NCBI GenBank assembly: GCA_026981975.1
Contig: JALSHV010000001.1
Coordinates: forward strand, 1-33,974
DNA length: 33,974 bases
DNA from: Aquificaceae bacterium
GTDB lineage: Bacteria > Aquificota > Aquificia > Aquificales > Aquificaceae
Direction of reading: 5' to 3'
The notes under the pieces are model-generated. The model saw nothing but the letters and a program-made list of their open reading frames with translations. It was not told where the DNA came from and made no database searches. This document shows, piece after piece, positions 26,785 through 33,604 of the stretch. The first letter of the stretch is position 1, and each line of letters begins with the position of its first letter. The position numbers were made by a program, and so were the translations under genes.

Positions 26785-27219
26785 TCAGCACTTTTTCCTT
26801 ATTTCAAGCAAAAGTTCATACATCAATCTTCCGGGAATATTCAAAGCTTGTTCTATATGCTGATCCGAAAGTTCTTCAAGGGTTCTAAAGTAGTGATAAA
26901 GTTCAAATATCTCCATAAGACAGCAATACAGTTCTCTTTCCAAATCCTCAAGATCTTGTTTTATTTGTTCCTTTTGCTTCCCTTCTCTGAGATTTTCATA
27001 CATCTCTCTGTTAGCTTTAATCTCATCTATTAGCTCCTTCATATAAGTTTTCATTTTATTTTGATAGTCCTCTATCTTTTCGGGTAATATTTCCGATATG
27101 AGTTTTTCCTCTTTTTTTGCCAGTTTTGAATACAACTCTTTAAGTTCCTTATGCTCTTTAATTTTATCTAAGCAAGGTCCTACACACTCCATAATAGTTT
27201 CCTTTCTTTTTTCAGCCAT
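26785..27219 (-). CDS. Unknown alpha-helical, charged protein, 144 aa
   Basis: I do not recognise this protein. I place the start at the ATG at 27219, which has GGAGGG 5 bases upstream; an in-frame TTG at 27234 has no such site. The sequence is almost wholly helical and rich in Glu and Lys, with long heptad-like stretches (KEHKELKELYSKLAKKEEKL, KQKEQIKQDLEDLERELY). Five Cys residues sit in MECVGPC near the start, LYCC in the middle and KKC at the end. Tyr and Phe cluster in FELYHYFRTLEEL. It is probably a cytoplasmic helical bundle. It lies between dtd and guaB on the same strand. Confidence 0.72.
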   Translation of the reverse strand: MAEKRKETIMECVGPCLDKIKEHKELKELYSKLAKKEEKLISEILPEKIEDYQNKMKTYMKELIDEIKANREMYENLREGKQKEQIKQDLEDLERELYCCLMEIFELYHYFRTLEELSDQHIEQALNIPGRLMYELLLEIRKKC

Positions 27220-27246
27220 CTTTACCCTCCACAAAATAAAATAGTT

Positions 27247-27696
27247 TCACAACTGCTCAGAATCCAGCAAAATTGTAACAGGACCCCAATTTTCTATAAG
27301 GACTTCCATCATTGCACCGAATATTCCCGTTTCTACCTTCTTTACACCCGTTTTTTTGAATTCTCTTACAAAGAAATTGTATAATTCCTCTGCTCTTTTA
27401 GGTTCTTCCGCCTCCTCAAAGCTGGGTCTTCTACCTTTTCTCGTATTTGCGTATAGAGTAAACTGAGAAATTATAAGAGCTTCTCCTTCTATATCAAGGA
27501 GTGAAAGTTGAAACTTTCCCTTTTTGTCTTCAAATATTCTCAAATTCACTATTTTCTTGACAAGCTTTTGAGCATCTTCTTCCGAATCTCCTTTTTTTAT
27601 ACCTAGTAAGATATTAAGTCCTCTGCCTATACTTCCAACTACTAAACCGTTAACTTTAACTTGAGATCTGTTTACCCTTTGCACCACAGCCCGCAT
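27247..27696 (-). CDS. dtd: D-aminoacyl-tRNA deacylase
   Basis: This 149-residue protein is a standard DTD. It begins MRAVVQRVNRSQVKVNG and has the active-site motif SQFTLYANTRKGRRPSF (from residue 77) and the cross-subunit GPVT motif (138-141, preceded by NW). DTD removes D-amino acids and glycine mischarged onto tRNAs. The homology fixes the start at 27696; a longer frame to 27873 would overlap the divergent epmA-like gene and is not used. No Shine-Dalgarno is present. TACAAT on the minus strand lies 8 bases before the ATG. Confidence 0.95.
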   Translation of the reverse strand: MRAVVQRVNRSQVKVNGLVVGSIGRGLNILLGIKKGDSEEDAQKLVKKIVNLRIFEDKKGKFQLSLLDIEGEALIISQFTLYANTRKGRRPSFEEAEEPKRAEELYNFFVREFKKTGVKKVETGIFGAMMEVLIENWGPVTILLDSEQL

Positions 27697-27721
27697 TGAA
27701 AAGGATTGTAATATATTTTCT
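27697..27721. promoter_or_regulatory. 25-bp divergent promoter region dtd / epmA-like
   Basis: TAATAT (27709-27714, +) lies 7 bases before the GTG of the epmA-like gene. TACAAT (minus strand, 27705-27710) lies 8 bases before the dtd ATG. The two hexamers overlap by two bases. Confidence 0.42.
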
Positions 27722-28603
27722 GTGCTTGAACTGTGGGATACTTTCATAAACAGATTGAGGAATTTTTTTAGGAGCAGAGGATACTTAGAAGTTTCCACTC
27801 CTATTCTTACAAATTTCCCTAATTTGGATTCCAACGTTGAACCTATCCCTGTAAGGGTAAAGTTTAAAGGCAAACATAAGAGATTGTGGCTTCAAACTTC
27901 TCCAGAATACTCTATGAAAAAGATAGTTTCAAAATACAGAAAATCCATATTCCAAATAACAAAGGCTTTTAGAGATAACGAATACGGCAGATTTCATAGA
28001 CACGAATTCCACATGCTTGAATGGTATAAAGTGGGTGGAAATTACAAAGATTTAATATCGGAAATAAAAGATCTTCTGAGAGTTCTTTTCGGATACAGAG
28101 ATTTTGAAGAATTAACAGTAAAAGAAGCTCTTAAAAAGTATGCAGGTATTTCTCTTGTTGAAGAGGAGATTAAGTTCCGGGAACTTCTCAGTAAGAAAGG
28201 TATTTCTTTTAAGGAAGATGAAGACTGGGAAACACTTTTCTACAGAGTTTTTGTAGAAATTGAGAAACACTTAGGAAAAGACAAGCCTTTATTTCTTACG
28301 GATTTTCCCACACGTCTGTGTGCTTTGGCTAAAATCAACAACAACAGAGCAGAGAGATTCGAACTCTTTATAAAGGGTGTGGAAATTGCCAACGGCTGGA
28401 CGGAAGAAACAAGTGAAATAGAAGTCAGAAAAAGGCTTGAAAAAGAAGCCTTTAAAAGAGATTTACCTGTTGACGAAGACTTTATTAAAGCACACCGATC
28501 AATACCCCCTTGCGCGGGTTGCTCTATAGGAGTTGATAGGCTTTTTACGTTGTGGCTTGGAAAGGAGAGTTTGAAGGATACAGAAATTTTGAGTGTTGTA
28601 TGA
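27722..28603 (+). CDS. epmA: EpmA/PoxA-type class II synthetase paralogue (EF-P lysine ligase-like)
   Basis: This 293-residue protein is a truncated LysRS-like class II domain without the anticodon-binding domain, as in EpmA (GenX/PoxA). It has FFRSRGYLEVSTPILTNFPN, LQTSPEYSMKKIV (motif 2 region), KAFRDNEYGRFHRHEFHMLEWYK, VEIANGWTEETSEIEVRKR and the motif 3 stretch CAGCSIGVDRLFTLWLG. EpmA attaches beta-lysine to elongation factor P with EpmB. efp and epmB are not in view, so the substrate is inferred from family. The start is a GTG with no Shine-Dalgarno; the family N-terminus begins close to it. Confidence 0.88.
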   Translation: MLELWDTFINRLRNFFRSRGYLEVSTPILTNFPNLDSNVEPIPVRVKFKGKHKRLWLQTSPEYSMKKIVSKYRKSIFQITKAFRDNEYGRFHRHEFHMLEWYKVGGNYKDLISEIKDLLRVLFGYRDFEELTVKEALKKYAGISLVEEEIKFRELLSKKGISFKEDEDWETLFYRVFVEIEKHLGKDKPLFLTDFPTRLCALAKINNNRAERFELFIKGVEIANGWTEETSEIEVRKRLEKEAFKRDLPVDEDFIKAHRSIPPCAGCSIGVDRLFTLWLGKESLKDTEILSVV

Positions 28604-28622
28604 TAGAATTCTTCGTCACCCT

Positions 28623-29720
28623 ATGAGGATATTGTTGTATATAAACACTTTGAGTAAATACAACTACGGCAATCTCAAATCCAATTTAGAGCTTATGGAA
28701 GGATTTCTTGAAAAGGGAATAGAAGTTTTCCTTATAGTTAACAAGAGAAGTCCCCACGATTTATCTGTGCCTGTTGAAGTAATTTCCCTTGATGCTAAAG
28801 GAGATTTTGACAGGCCTTTTAAATTAGCACGTATAGTAAAGACTTTAAAACCTGACGCTGTTATTGCCAATATGCTTACACAGATGGTCACAGCATCTAT
28901 TGCGAAGCTGTTAAGGCGCGGAAAAGGAATAAAATTTATAGGGATAGAAAGAGATACAAGAGCTTGGCACAGAAAGTTTTGGAAACTACCTTACAGGTTT
29001 TTTATAAAAAAAGTTTATGAGAATATGGATCACATAGTTGCTGTATCGCCTGCTGTTGAAAGAGATTTGAAAAAAACCTTTTTTATAAAGGAAGACAAGA
29101 TAAAACTCATATACGATTCTGTAGACAGTGAAGATATTAGAAAAAAAGCTAAGGAACCTATTGAAGAGAATTTGAAAGATATATTCAGTAATTTCAAAAT
29201 ACTGACAGTTTTGGGAAGAATAGACGCTCAGAAAGAACCATTCCTTGCGCTGGAAGTGTTTACACGTTTGAAGAAAGAAACAGTAGGAGTAAAACTCTGT
29301 TTTATAGGTAGTGGAGAGTTAGAAGCAGAACTTCGGAAGAAAATAGCGGATAACGGTCTTGAAGAAGATGTTCTTATTCTTGGATATAAAGAGAATCCCT
29401 TTAAATATCTAAAAGCTTCAAAGATACTACTGCACACCGCCAGCAGAGAGGGTTTAGGACGGGTTATCTTAGAAGCGGGGATTTTAGGTATTCCCACTGT
29501 TGCCTTCTACGGAGAAGAATCTGGCTATACAGAGATAATTGAAAAATACAACTGTGGAATATTAGTTCCCTTCGGAAATATCTCTGAAATGTCACGAAAG
29601 ATAAAAAAAGTGTTAGAAGACAAAACTCTGTATCAAAGACTGTCTCTGAGTGCTAATAGGATCTGTGAGGATTTCACAAAGGCTAAGGTAGCGGATGAAT
29701 ACATTAAACTACTACAATAA
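28623..29720 (+). CDS. GT4-type glycosyltransferase
   Basis: This protein of about 365 residues has two Rossmann domains of the GT-B fold. The N-terminal half begins MRILLYINTLSKYNYGN. The C-terminal half has VLGRIDAQKEPFLALEVF, LCFIGSGELEAELRK, VLILGYKENPFKYLKASKILLHTASREG and the nucleotide-sugar signature EGLGRVILEAGILGIP. It probably transfers a sugar to lipopolysaccharide or another surface glycan; donor and acceptor are unknown. I choose the ATG at 28623 because the first beta strand begins there. A GTG at 28593 would overlap the epmA-like gene and add ten residues without homology. Confidence 0.88.
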   Translation: MRILLYINTLSKYNYGNLKSNLELMEGFLEKGIEVFLIVNKRSPHDLSVPVEVISLDAKGDFDRPFKLARIVKTLKPDAVIANMLTQMVTASIAKLLRRGKGIKFIGIERDTRAWHRKFWKLPYRFFIKKVYENMDHIVAVSPAVERDLKKTFFIKEDKIKLIYDSVDSEDIRKKAKEPIEENLKDIFSNFKILTVLGRIDAQKEPFLALEVFTRLKKETVGVKLCFIGSGELEAELRKKIADNGLEEDVLILGYKENPFKYLKASKILLHTASREGLGRVILEAGILGIPTVAFYGEESGYTEIIEKYNCGILVPFGNISEMSRKIKKVLEDKTLYQRLSLSANRICEDFTKAKVADEYIKLLQ

Positions 29721-29730
29721 ATCGTTTTCC

Positions 29731-29759
29731 TTGAAGACTATATGTTAAGTTTTTATAAT
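29731..29759 (+). promoter_or_regulatory. Sigma-70 promoter of tRNA-fMet (and probably pyrE)
   Basis: TTGAAG (29731-29736) and a perfect TATAAT (29754-29759) are separated by 17 bases. The -10 ends 11 bases before the tRNA, so the 5' leader of the precursor would be only a few bases long. Confidence 0.8.
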
Positions 29760-29770
29760 TAATATTACTA

Positions 29771-29847
29771 CGCGGGGTGGAGCAGCCTGGTAGCTCGCCG
29801 GGCTCATAACCCGGAGGTCGAGGGTTCAAATCCCTCCCCCGCAACCA
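29771..29847 (+). tRNA. Initiator tRNA-fMet (CAU)
   Basis: The 77-base cloverleaf has its CCA encoded. The acceptor arms CGCGGGG and CCCCGCA leave the C1-A72 mismatch that marks the bacterial initiator. The anticodon stem has the three G-C pairs (CCGGG / CCCGG) around CTCATAA. The T arm is GAGGG-TTCAAAT-CCCTC. The pyrE start codon lies only 7 bases after the CCA. Confidence 0.97.
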
Positions 29848-29854
29848 AAAATCC

Positions 29855-30397
29855 ATGGAAAAAGAAAAGCTAAAAGCTCTTATAAAGGAACGCTCCCTTA
29901 AAGTGGCGGACAAACCTGTTTTTAGGCTGTCTTCCGGAAAATTCAGTAAATACTATATAGATCTGAAACAGATAACTTTTGATCCCGAAGGTTTATACAT
30001 GGTAGGAGAACAAGTTTATCAAATGATAAAACCCTTCAACCCTCAAGCGGCGGGTGGACTTACCTTAGGAGCTGATCCTTTAGCCTACGCTGTGGCTTTT
30101 ATATCGTATATCAAAGGGAAACCTATAAAACCCTTTGTAGTAAGGAAAGAACCTAAGGAACACGGGACAGGTAAGCAAGTAGAAGGATTACTTAAAAAGG
30201 GAGATAGGGTGGTTATTTTGGAAGACGTTGTGACTACAGCATCTTCCTCCCTTAAAGCGGTAAAAGCCTGTCAGAGATTAAAACTTGAAATAATAGGGGT
30301 TTTTGCGGTAGTGGATAGGGAGGAAGGAGGGGAAGATAATCTCAGAAAGGAAGGGATAAAACTTTACTCTCTTTTCAAACTTTCTGAACTCCTGTAA
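29855..30397 (+). CDS. pyrE: Orotate phosphoribosyltransferase
   Basis: This 180-residue enzyme joins orotate and PRPP to make OMP in pyrimidine synthesis. It has FRLSSGKFSKYYIDLKQIT near the N-terminus, the catalytic loop FVVRKEPKEHGTGKQVEG (with the Lys/Arg residues), and the PRPP-binding motif VVILEDVVTTASSSLKAV. The homology-defined ATG lies 7 bases after tRNA-fMet, with no Shine-Dalgarno. The mRNA is therefore probably released by tRNA 3' processing with almost no leader. The stop shares one base with the start of the next gene (TAATG). No other pyr gene is in view. Confidence 0.95.
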   Translation: MEKEKLKALIKERSLKVADKPVFRLSSGKFSKYYIDLKQITFDPEGLYMVGEQVYQMIKPFNPQAAGGLTLGADPLAYAVAFISYIKGKPIKPFVVRKEPKEHGTGKQVEGLLKKGDRVVILEDVVTTASSSLKAVKACQRLKLEIIGVFAVVDREEGGEDNLRKEGIKLYSLFKLSELL

Positions 30398-31224
30398 TGT
30401 CAGGTATAACTCTGGCGCTGTTATCAGCTTTTCTGTGGGCTACTAACGATATACTGAACAAAAAAAGTATAATAAAAGGTTACAGTGAGAATTTTGTTTT
30501 ATGGATTCGCTTTCCCATTGGAGCTGTTTTACTACTGCCGTTGGGTATTTACTTCTGGAGTTTTAACCTGTCTGTGTTATGGACCACTTTTCTATGGCTT
30601 CCGATAGAAGTTATGGCATCGGTATTCTTTATCAAGGGAATTAAGTTCGCTCCTCTGTCCGTAGGAATGCCTTTTTTTGCCTTTATGCCTTTGTTCTCTG
30701 CAATTTTTGGATACATTTTTCTGGGAGAAAAGATAGAAATTTCTGGTTTTTTAGGTATAGTGCTTATTCTTCTCGGATCCATTGTAATAACAGGCGGTTC
30801 GGTAGCTTCTTTCCTTAAAGCAAATAGAGGTAGTTTTTTTATGCTTGTCTCTGCTGTGCTTTTTGGTATGAGTGCGGTTATAGGTAAATTAGCTATAGTA
30901 AAGAGTAATCCTTATTTTTTTTCTTGGTATTACTGCACAGTTATGACTTTTGGACTTATTCCGCTAACAGGGTTTAAAGAAATTGCGTATAAAAAAAACT
31001 ATTTAAATCCTTTGAACCTTCCTATGGGAGTTTTATTCAGTTCAGGAATGATAGCTTACAGTCTTGCATTGGAAAAAATTCCTGTTTCCTATACAGCTTC
31101 AGCGGAAAGGCTTGCAATAATACTTGATGTTATCTACGGAAAGATATTCTTTGGTGAAAAGATAAAGAAAAACTTTTTAGGATCTATTTTAATGGTAACA
31201 GGAGCTGTTTTGCTAAGCTTATAA
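30397..31224 (+). CDS. EamA/DMT-superfamily transporter
   Basis: This 275-residue protein has about ten membrane helices in two EamA repeats (about 1-130 and 140-275). It has the usual short loops, for example ALLSAFLWATNDILNKKSI at the start, EKIEISGFLGIVLILLGSIVITGG closing the first half and GEKIKKNFLGSILMVTGAVLLSL closing the second. The substrate cannot be predicted; the family includes amino-acid, nucleotide-sugar and metabolite exporters. It overlaps the pyrE stop by one base, so it is translationally coupled to pyrE. Its own stop is embedded in the TATAAT before the next small gene. Confidence 0.87.
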   Translation: MSGITLALLSAFLWATNDILNKKSIIKGYSENFVLWIRFPIGAVLLLPLGIYFWSFNLSVLWTTFLWLPIEVMASVFFIKGIKFAPLSVGMPFFAFMPLFSAIFGYIFLGEKIEISGFLGIVLILLGSIVITGGSVASFLKANRGSFFMLVSAVLFGMSAVIGKLAIVKSNPYFFSWYYCTVMTFGLIPLTGFKEIAYKKNYLNPLNLPMGVLFSSGMIAYSLALEKIPVSYTASAERLAIILDVIYGKIFFGEKIKKNFLGSILMVTGAVLLSL

Positions 31225-31225
31225 T
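31220..31225 (+). promoter_or_regulatory. TATAAT directly before the 76-aa gene
   Basis: A perfect TATAAT lies 6 bases before the ATG at 31232, and no Shine-Dalgarno is present. It contains the EamA stop codon. It could give a leaderless internal transcript. Confidence 0.42.
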
Positions 31226-31231
31226 TAAAGT

Positions 31232-31462
31232 ATGGAAGCAATTGTTAGTGTTGCTTTGCTTATTATTGTGGTTTTTATAGGAGCGGGATATTACATAGAA
31301 GATAAAAATATTGCCCAGCGTGTGGAAAAGGGAAATGCGGTAATGTGCAACGGATCTGTTATAAAAGGTGCGCAACTTATCAGAATAGGTGAAAAGCTTT
31401 ACGTAAAAAAGGGAAAGCTTATGTTTCCAATAGAAAAATGTGAAAAACCTTCTACAGAATAA
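31232..31462 (+). CDS. Small membrane-anchored protein of unknown function, 76 aa
   Basis: I do not recognise this protein. It has one N-terminal membrane helix (about 3-22, IVSVALLIIVVFIGAGYYI) and a soluble tail. The tail has two Cys residues (MCNGS at 37-41 and EKCEK near 70) and beta-rich patterns (GAQLIRIGEKLYVKKGKLMFPIE). The tail could be a small bent beta sheet held by a disulfide if exported. It starts 7 bases after the EamA gene, with a perfect TATAAT at leaderless distance, so it may be both cotranscribed and separately expressed. A GC-rich hairpin follows its stop. Confidence 0.72.
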   Translation: MEAIVSVALLIIVVFIGAGYYIEDKNIAQRVEKGNAVMCNGSVIKGAQLIRIGEKLYVKKGKLMFPIEKCEKPSTE

Positions 31463-31492
31463 AAAAAGGGGGCGGTATTTCGCCGACCCCCC
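31463..31492 (-). terminator. GC-rich hairpin with a T-run on the minus strand
   Basis: GGGGGCGG (31468-31475) pairs with CCG and CCCCC across a single-base bulge. On the minus strand the stem is followed by seven T residues, as in an intrinsic terminator. On the plus strand only GTTT follows, so it would be a weak terminator for the 76-aa gene. No minus-strand gene is visible upstream of it. Confidence 0.6.
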
Positions 31493-31552
31493 GTTTACTG
31501 AAGCTCCCCTCCCACTAAGCTTCTCACCCTGAAAAGGGAATATAGCTTTTTT
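31468..31552. ncRNA. Candidate structured RNA or 3' UTR with three hairpins
   Basis: Three hairpins follow one another: the GC-rich stem above; GAAGCT/AGCTTC (31500-31523) with a 12-base loop; and CCCT-GAAA-AGGG (31527-31538) with a GNRA tetraloop. A run of six T residues follows at 31547-31552. On the plus strand the second loop reads CCCCTCCCACTA, which could pair with GGAGG ribosome sites; on the minus strand it is G-rich. The strand is undecided and no known RNA family is recognised. Confidence 0.3.
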
Positions 31553-31558
31553 CTGTTT

Positions 31559-31574
31559 AAAATCATATGATTTT
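31559..31574. repeat. 16-bp perfect AT-rich palindrome upstream of the MFS gene
   Basis: AAAATCATATGATTTT reads the same on both strands and is followed by further ATCAT/ATGAT half-sites up to about 31588. It lies about 58-73 bases before the MFS start, so it could be an operator. AT-richness makes chance possible. Confidence 0.4.
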
Positions 31575-31631
31575 TATCATAAAATCATTTTTTCAACAGT
31601 ATTTTATACTCACTGGTAAATTTATTAATCT

Positions 31632-32756
31632 ATGCTGAAGCGTATATCCTTCGCTCTTTTTGATAGTGGAGAAACTGTGCTTTCTGCTCTTGTATTTTCA
31701 ACTTTCTTCCCTCTTTACATAACTGAATTTGTGGATACAAAAACATACAGTCTCCTTTACGGCTTTTCCTTTCTCCTATCCTTTGGATTAGCTCTTTACT
31801 TTGGCAAACTGGCAGATAGTAAAGCTTTGAGAAAACACTTTTTTTCTTTTTTCGGATCCGCTATTCCGGTTTTTTGTATGCTCATCGGTTTTTTCTACCA
31901 ATATCCGTTTATAGCTCTGGTATTTTTTCTAATTATGTCCGTTCTTCATCAGCAAGCTTTTGTCTTCTACAATTCTCTGCTCCTCGGATTTGAAAGCAGA
32001 GGATTCACTTCAGGTATGGGAGTAGCTTTCGGATACGTTGGATCTGCTTTTTCTCTTATTTTTTTGGCGGACAAGTTAGAAGGAAGAGAAGTTTACTTTG
32101 CGGTGGCGTTTTTATTCCTTGTTTTTATGATCCCTTCACTTCTGACTGTTGAAAACCCTACTGCTAAGGGAAGTGTAGAACTCAAAAGACTTGTCTCAGA
32201 GAAAAGGTTTCTGTTTTTAATAGTATCTATACTTTCCGTTACAGAAGTTGCTAATACGCTTGTGGCTATGATGAGTATATATCTACGAGAGGTTTATCAG
32301 CTAAGTTCTGAAGAGATTTACAAAATCGTAGGACTTTCCGCTATAGGAGGGATATTAGGCGGATTCTTTTGGGGATTTTTAACGGATAAGCTGGGTGTAA
32401 AACGGGTGTTTCCTGCAGGATTTGCTCTGTGGATTTCATTTCTGTGTATTCTTCCTGTAATCCCTGCGGAACTTTTGTTACTTGCCGGTTTTTCTGCGGG
32501 TTTGGCTCTTTCCCATATATGGACAACATCAAGAGTTTTTATATTACACGAATTCCCCGCTTCAGAAGCTGCAGTGAGAATGTCTTTTTTATCCCTTACA
32601 GAAAGAATTGCTTCCACTACAGGATTACTGATATGGGCTTTGTTTTTGTTTTTAACAGCAGACAATATGAAGCTTTCAGCTTTTCTGATGATTGTTTTTC
32701 CTTTAATCGGGATTATCGCCTATACTGCTTTTTTAAAAAATACTAATATCACTTAG
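31632..32756 (+). CDS. Major facilitator superfamily transporter (UMF1/Atg22-like)
   Basis: This 374-residue protein has 12 predicted helices. The central motif FYNSLLLGFESRGFTSGMGVAFGYVGSAFSLI is typical of the UMF1/Atg22-related MFS group. The MFS loop 2-3 motif appears as FGKLADSKALRKHFF, and its second-half copy as GGFFWGFLTDKLGVKRVF. The transported compound is unknown. It is somewhat shorter than the usual 400-450 residues. No Shine-Dalgarno is present, and the start context AATCTATG is shared with the cysS and DUF374 regions. The last 8 bases overlap the converging mog gene. Confidence 0.85.
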   Translation: MLKRISFALFDSGETVLSALVFSTFFPLYITEFVDTKTYSLLYGFSFLLSFGLALYFGKLADSKALRKHFFSFFGSAIPVFCMLIGFFYQYPFIALVFFLIMSVLHQQAFVFYNSLLLGFESRGFTSGMGVAFGYVGSAFSLIFLADKLEGREVYFAVAFLFLVFMIPSLLTVENPTAKGSVELKRLVSEKRFLFLIVSILSVTEVANTLVAMMSIYLREVYQLSSEEIYKIVGLSAIGGILGGFFWGFLTDKLGVKRVFPAGFALWISFLCILPVIPAELLLLAGFSAGLALSHIWTTSRVFILHEFPASEAAVRMSFLSLTERIASTTGLLIWALFLFLTADNMKLSAFLMIVFPLIGIIAYTAFLKNTNIT

Positions 32757-33276
32757 CAGGTCTAAAAGCTTTTATCTTATTTTCGTAAGTGTCTATAAAA
32801 GCACCGCCTATTAAATCTATGCAATAAGGAACTGCAGGAAAAACCGCATCAAGGCAGATCTTAATAGACTGAGGTTTACCAGGAAGATTGATTATAAGAC
32901 AGTTCTTCCTTATACCTGCTATTTGTCTGGAAAGAATAGCGGTGGGAACTTGCTGAAGGGATACCTGTCTCATAAGCTCCCCAAATCCCGGTAAGATTTT
33001 GTCACAAACTGATTCCGTTGCTTCAGGTGTTACGTCTCTGTGGGCAGGTCCTGTTCCTCCTGTTGTCAGGATAAGACTACACCCCAGCTCATCAACCATT
33101 TCTTTAAGTTGTTTTTCTATTAAATCTCTATCATCTGGCACTATACGATACTCTATCCTAAAAGGTGTTTTTATAACATCTTTTAAATAATCTATTATTG
33201 CTTTACCGCTTATATCTTCATACTCTCCTCTACTGGCTCTATCTGAAACCGTCAAAACTCCTATAAGTGCTTCCAT
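32749..33276 (-). CDS. mog: Molybdopterin adenylyltransferase, Mog type
   Basis: This 175-residue protein is of the MogA/MoaB family and resembles Mog, which adenylates molybdopterin before molybdenum insertion. It begins IGVLTVSDRASRGEYEDISG and has the MPT-binding TTGGTGPAHRDVTPEAT (from 71). It continues with PGFGELMRQVSLQQVPTAILSRQIAGIRKN and NLPGKPQSIKICLDAVFPAVPYCIDLIGG. It implies molybdenum or tungsten enzymes in the organism. It has no Shine-Dalgarno; TAAAAT (minus strand, 33285-33290) lies 8 bases before the ATG. It is divergent from the CRISPR leader and converges on the MFS gene. Confidence 0.93.
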   Translation of the reverse strand: MEALIGVLTVSDRASRGEYEDISGKAIIDYLKDVIKTPFRIEYRIVPDDRDLIEKQLKEMVDELGCSLILTTGGTGPAHRDVTPEATESVCDKILPGFGELMRQVSLQQVPTAILSRQIAGIRKNCLIINLPGKPQSIKICLDAVFPAVPYCIDLIGGAFIDTYENKIKAFRPAK

Positions 33277-33334
33277 TTTTGGATATTTTAACTCAAAGCG
33301 TGAAGTTCAATATTTCATCTTTTTTTAAAGTTAT

Positions 33335-33404
33335 AAGTTCTTGATTTTTCTAAAAAAATTTAGAACCCTGACACAGATCATACCGATTTTAAAATCAAGA
33401 ACTT
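33335..33404. repeat. 14-bp perfect inverted repeat in the leader
   Basis: AAGTTCTTGATTTT (33335-33348) and AAAATCAAGAACTT (33391-33404) are perfect inverted copies 42 bases apart. A second inverted repeat, TTCTAAA-N4-TTTAGAA, lies just inside the left arm. Confidence 0.7.
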
Positions 33405-33425
33405 TAAGTTATTACTGGACAATAA

Positions 33426-33445
33426 GAAGGGTTTAGATACCCTTC
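33426..33445. repeat. Hairpin in the leader
   Basis: GAAGGGT and ACCCTTC form a 7-bp stem around the loop TTAGAT. Confidence 0.55.
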
Positions 33446-33478
33446 CGGCTCCTTGGCAACTGAATAGGGTGTTTTTTA

Positions 33479-33593
33479 TCAAAGTGTTGGGAGAGTAAGT
33501 TTAGCAGGAAGTTATTGATATGCCTGTATAATTTAACCAACAGGGTTAATTGCAAACAATTCTCACTCCCAACACTTTGAATTTCAATAACTT
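33479..33593. repeat. Interlocked inverted repeats before the first CRISPR repeat
   Basis: Arm A, TCAAAGTGTTGGGAG (33479-33493), pairs with CTCCCAACACTTTGA (33566-33580). Arm B, AAGTTATTGA (33509-33518), pairs with TCAATAACTT (33584-33593). B opens inside A and closes outside it, the order of an H-type pseudoknot. TTAACC/GGTTAA (33533-33549) sits in the inner loop. Confidence 0.65.
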
Positions 33594-33604
33594 AATTTCT
33601 TACT

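Larger units (their letters stand above)
33277..33604 (+). promoter_or_regulatory. CRISPR leader region, gene-free, rich in inverted repeats
   Basis: No convincing coding frame is seen in these 328 bases. They hold a 14-bp inverted repeat, a 20-base hairpin, a 15-bp inverted repeat interlocked with a 10-bp one, and three copies of AAGTTAT (33328, 33406, 33509). A TATAAT at 33527-33532 could drive pre-crRNA synthesis. The array orientation, from the repeat's 3' end GGGATTGCGAC, makes this side the leader. Confidence 0.6.

Noticed and set aside
27697-27873. N-terminal extension of dtd to 27873 (59 more residues).
   Set aside because: The family start is MRAVVQRV at 27696, and the extension would overlap the divergent epmA-like gene with no homology.
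29704-29913. Minus-strand frame of 69 codons containing a RGRDLNPRPPGYEPGELPG-type stretch.
   Set aside because: This is the well-known false protein produced by translating the antisense strand of a tRNA; it covers tRNA-fMet and the start of pyrE.
33421-33475. GGCTCCTTGGCAACTG after a hairpin looked like part of a SAM-type riboswitch.
   Set aside because: The core helices and conserved bases of the SAM families are absent and the element does not precede a gene.
33479-33580. Possible tracrRNA-like anti-repeat: AAAGTG/CACTTT and GGGA/TCCC matches between the leader arms and the CRISPR repeat.
   Set aside because: Only 6 plus 4 pairs broken by a bulge, no Cas9/Cas12-type gene in view, and the repeat has its own stem typical of type I/III.
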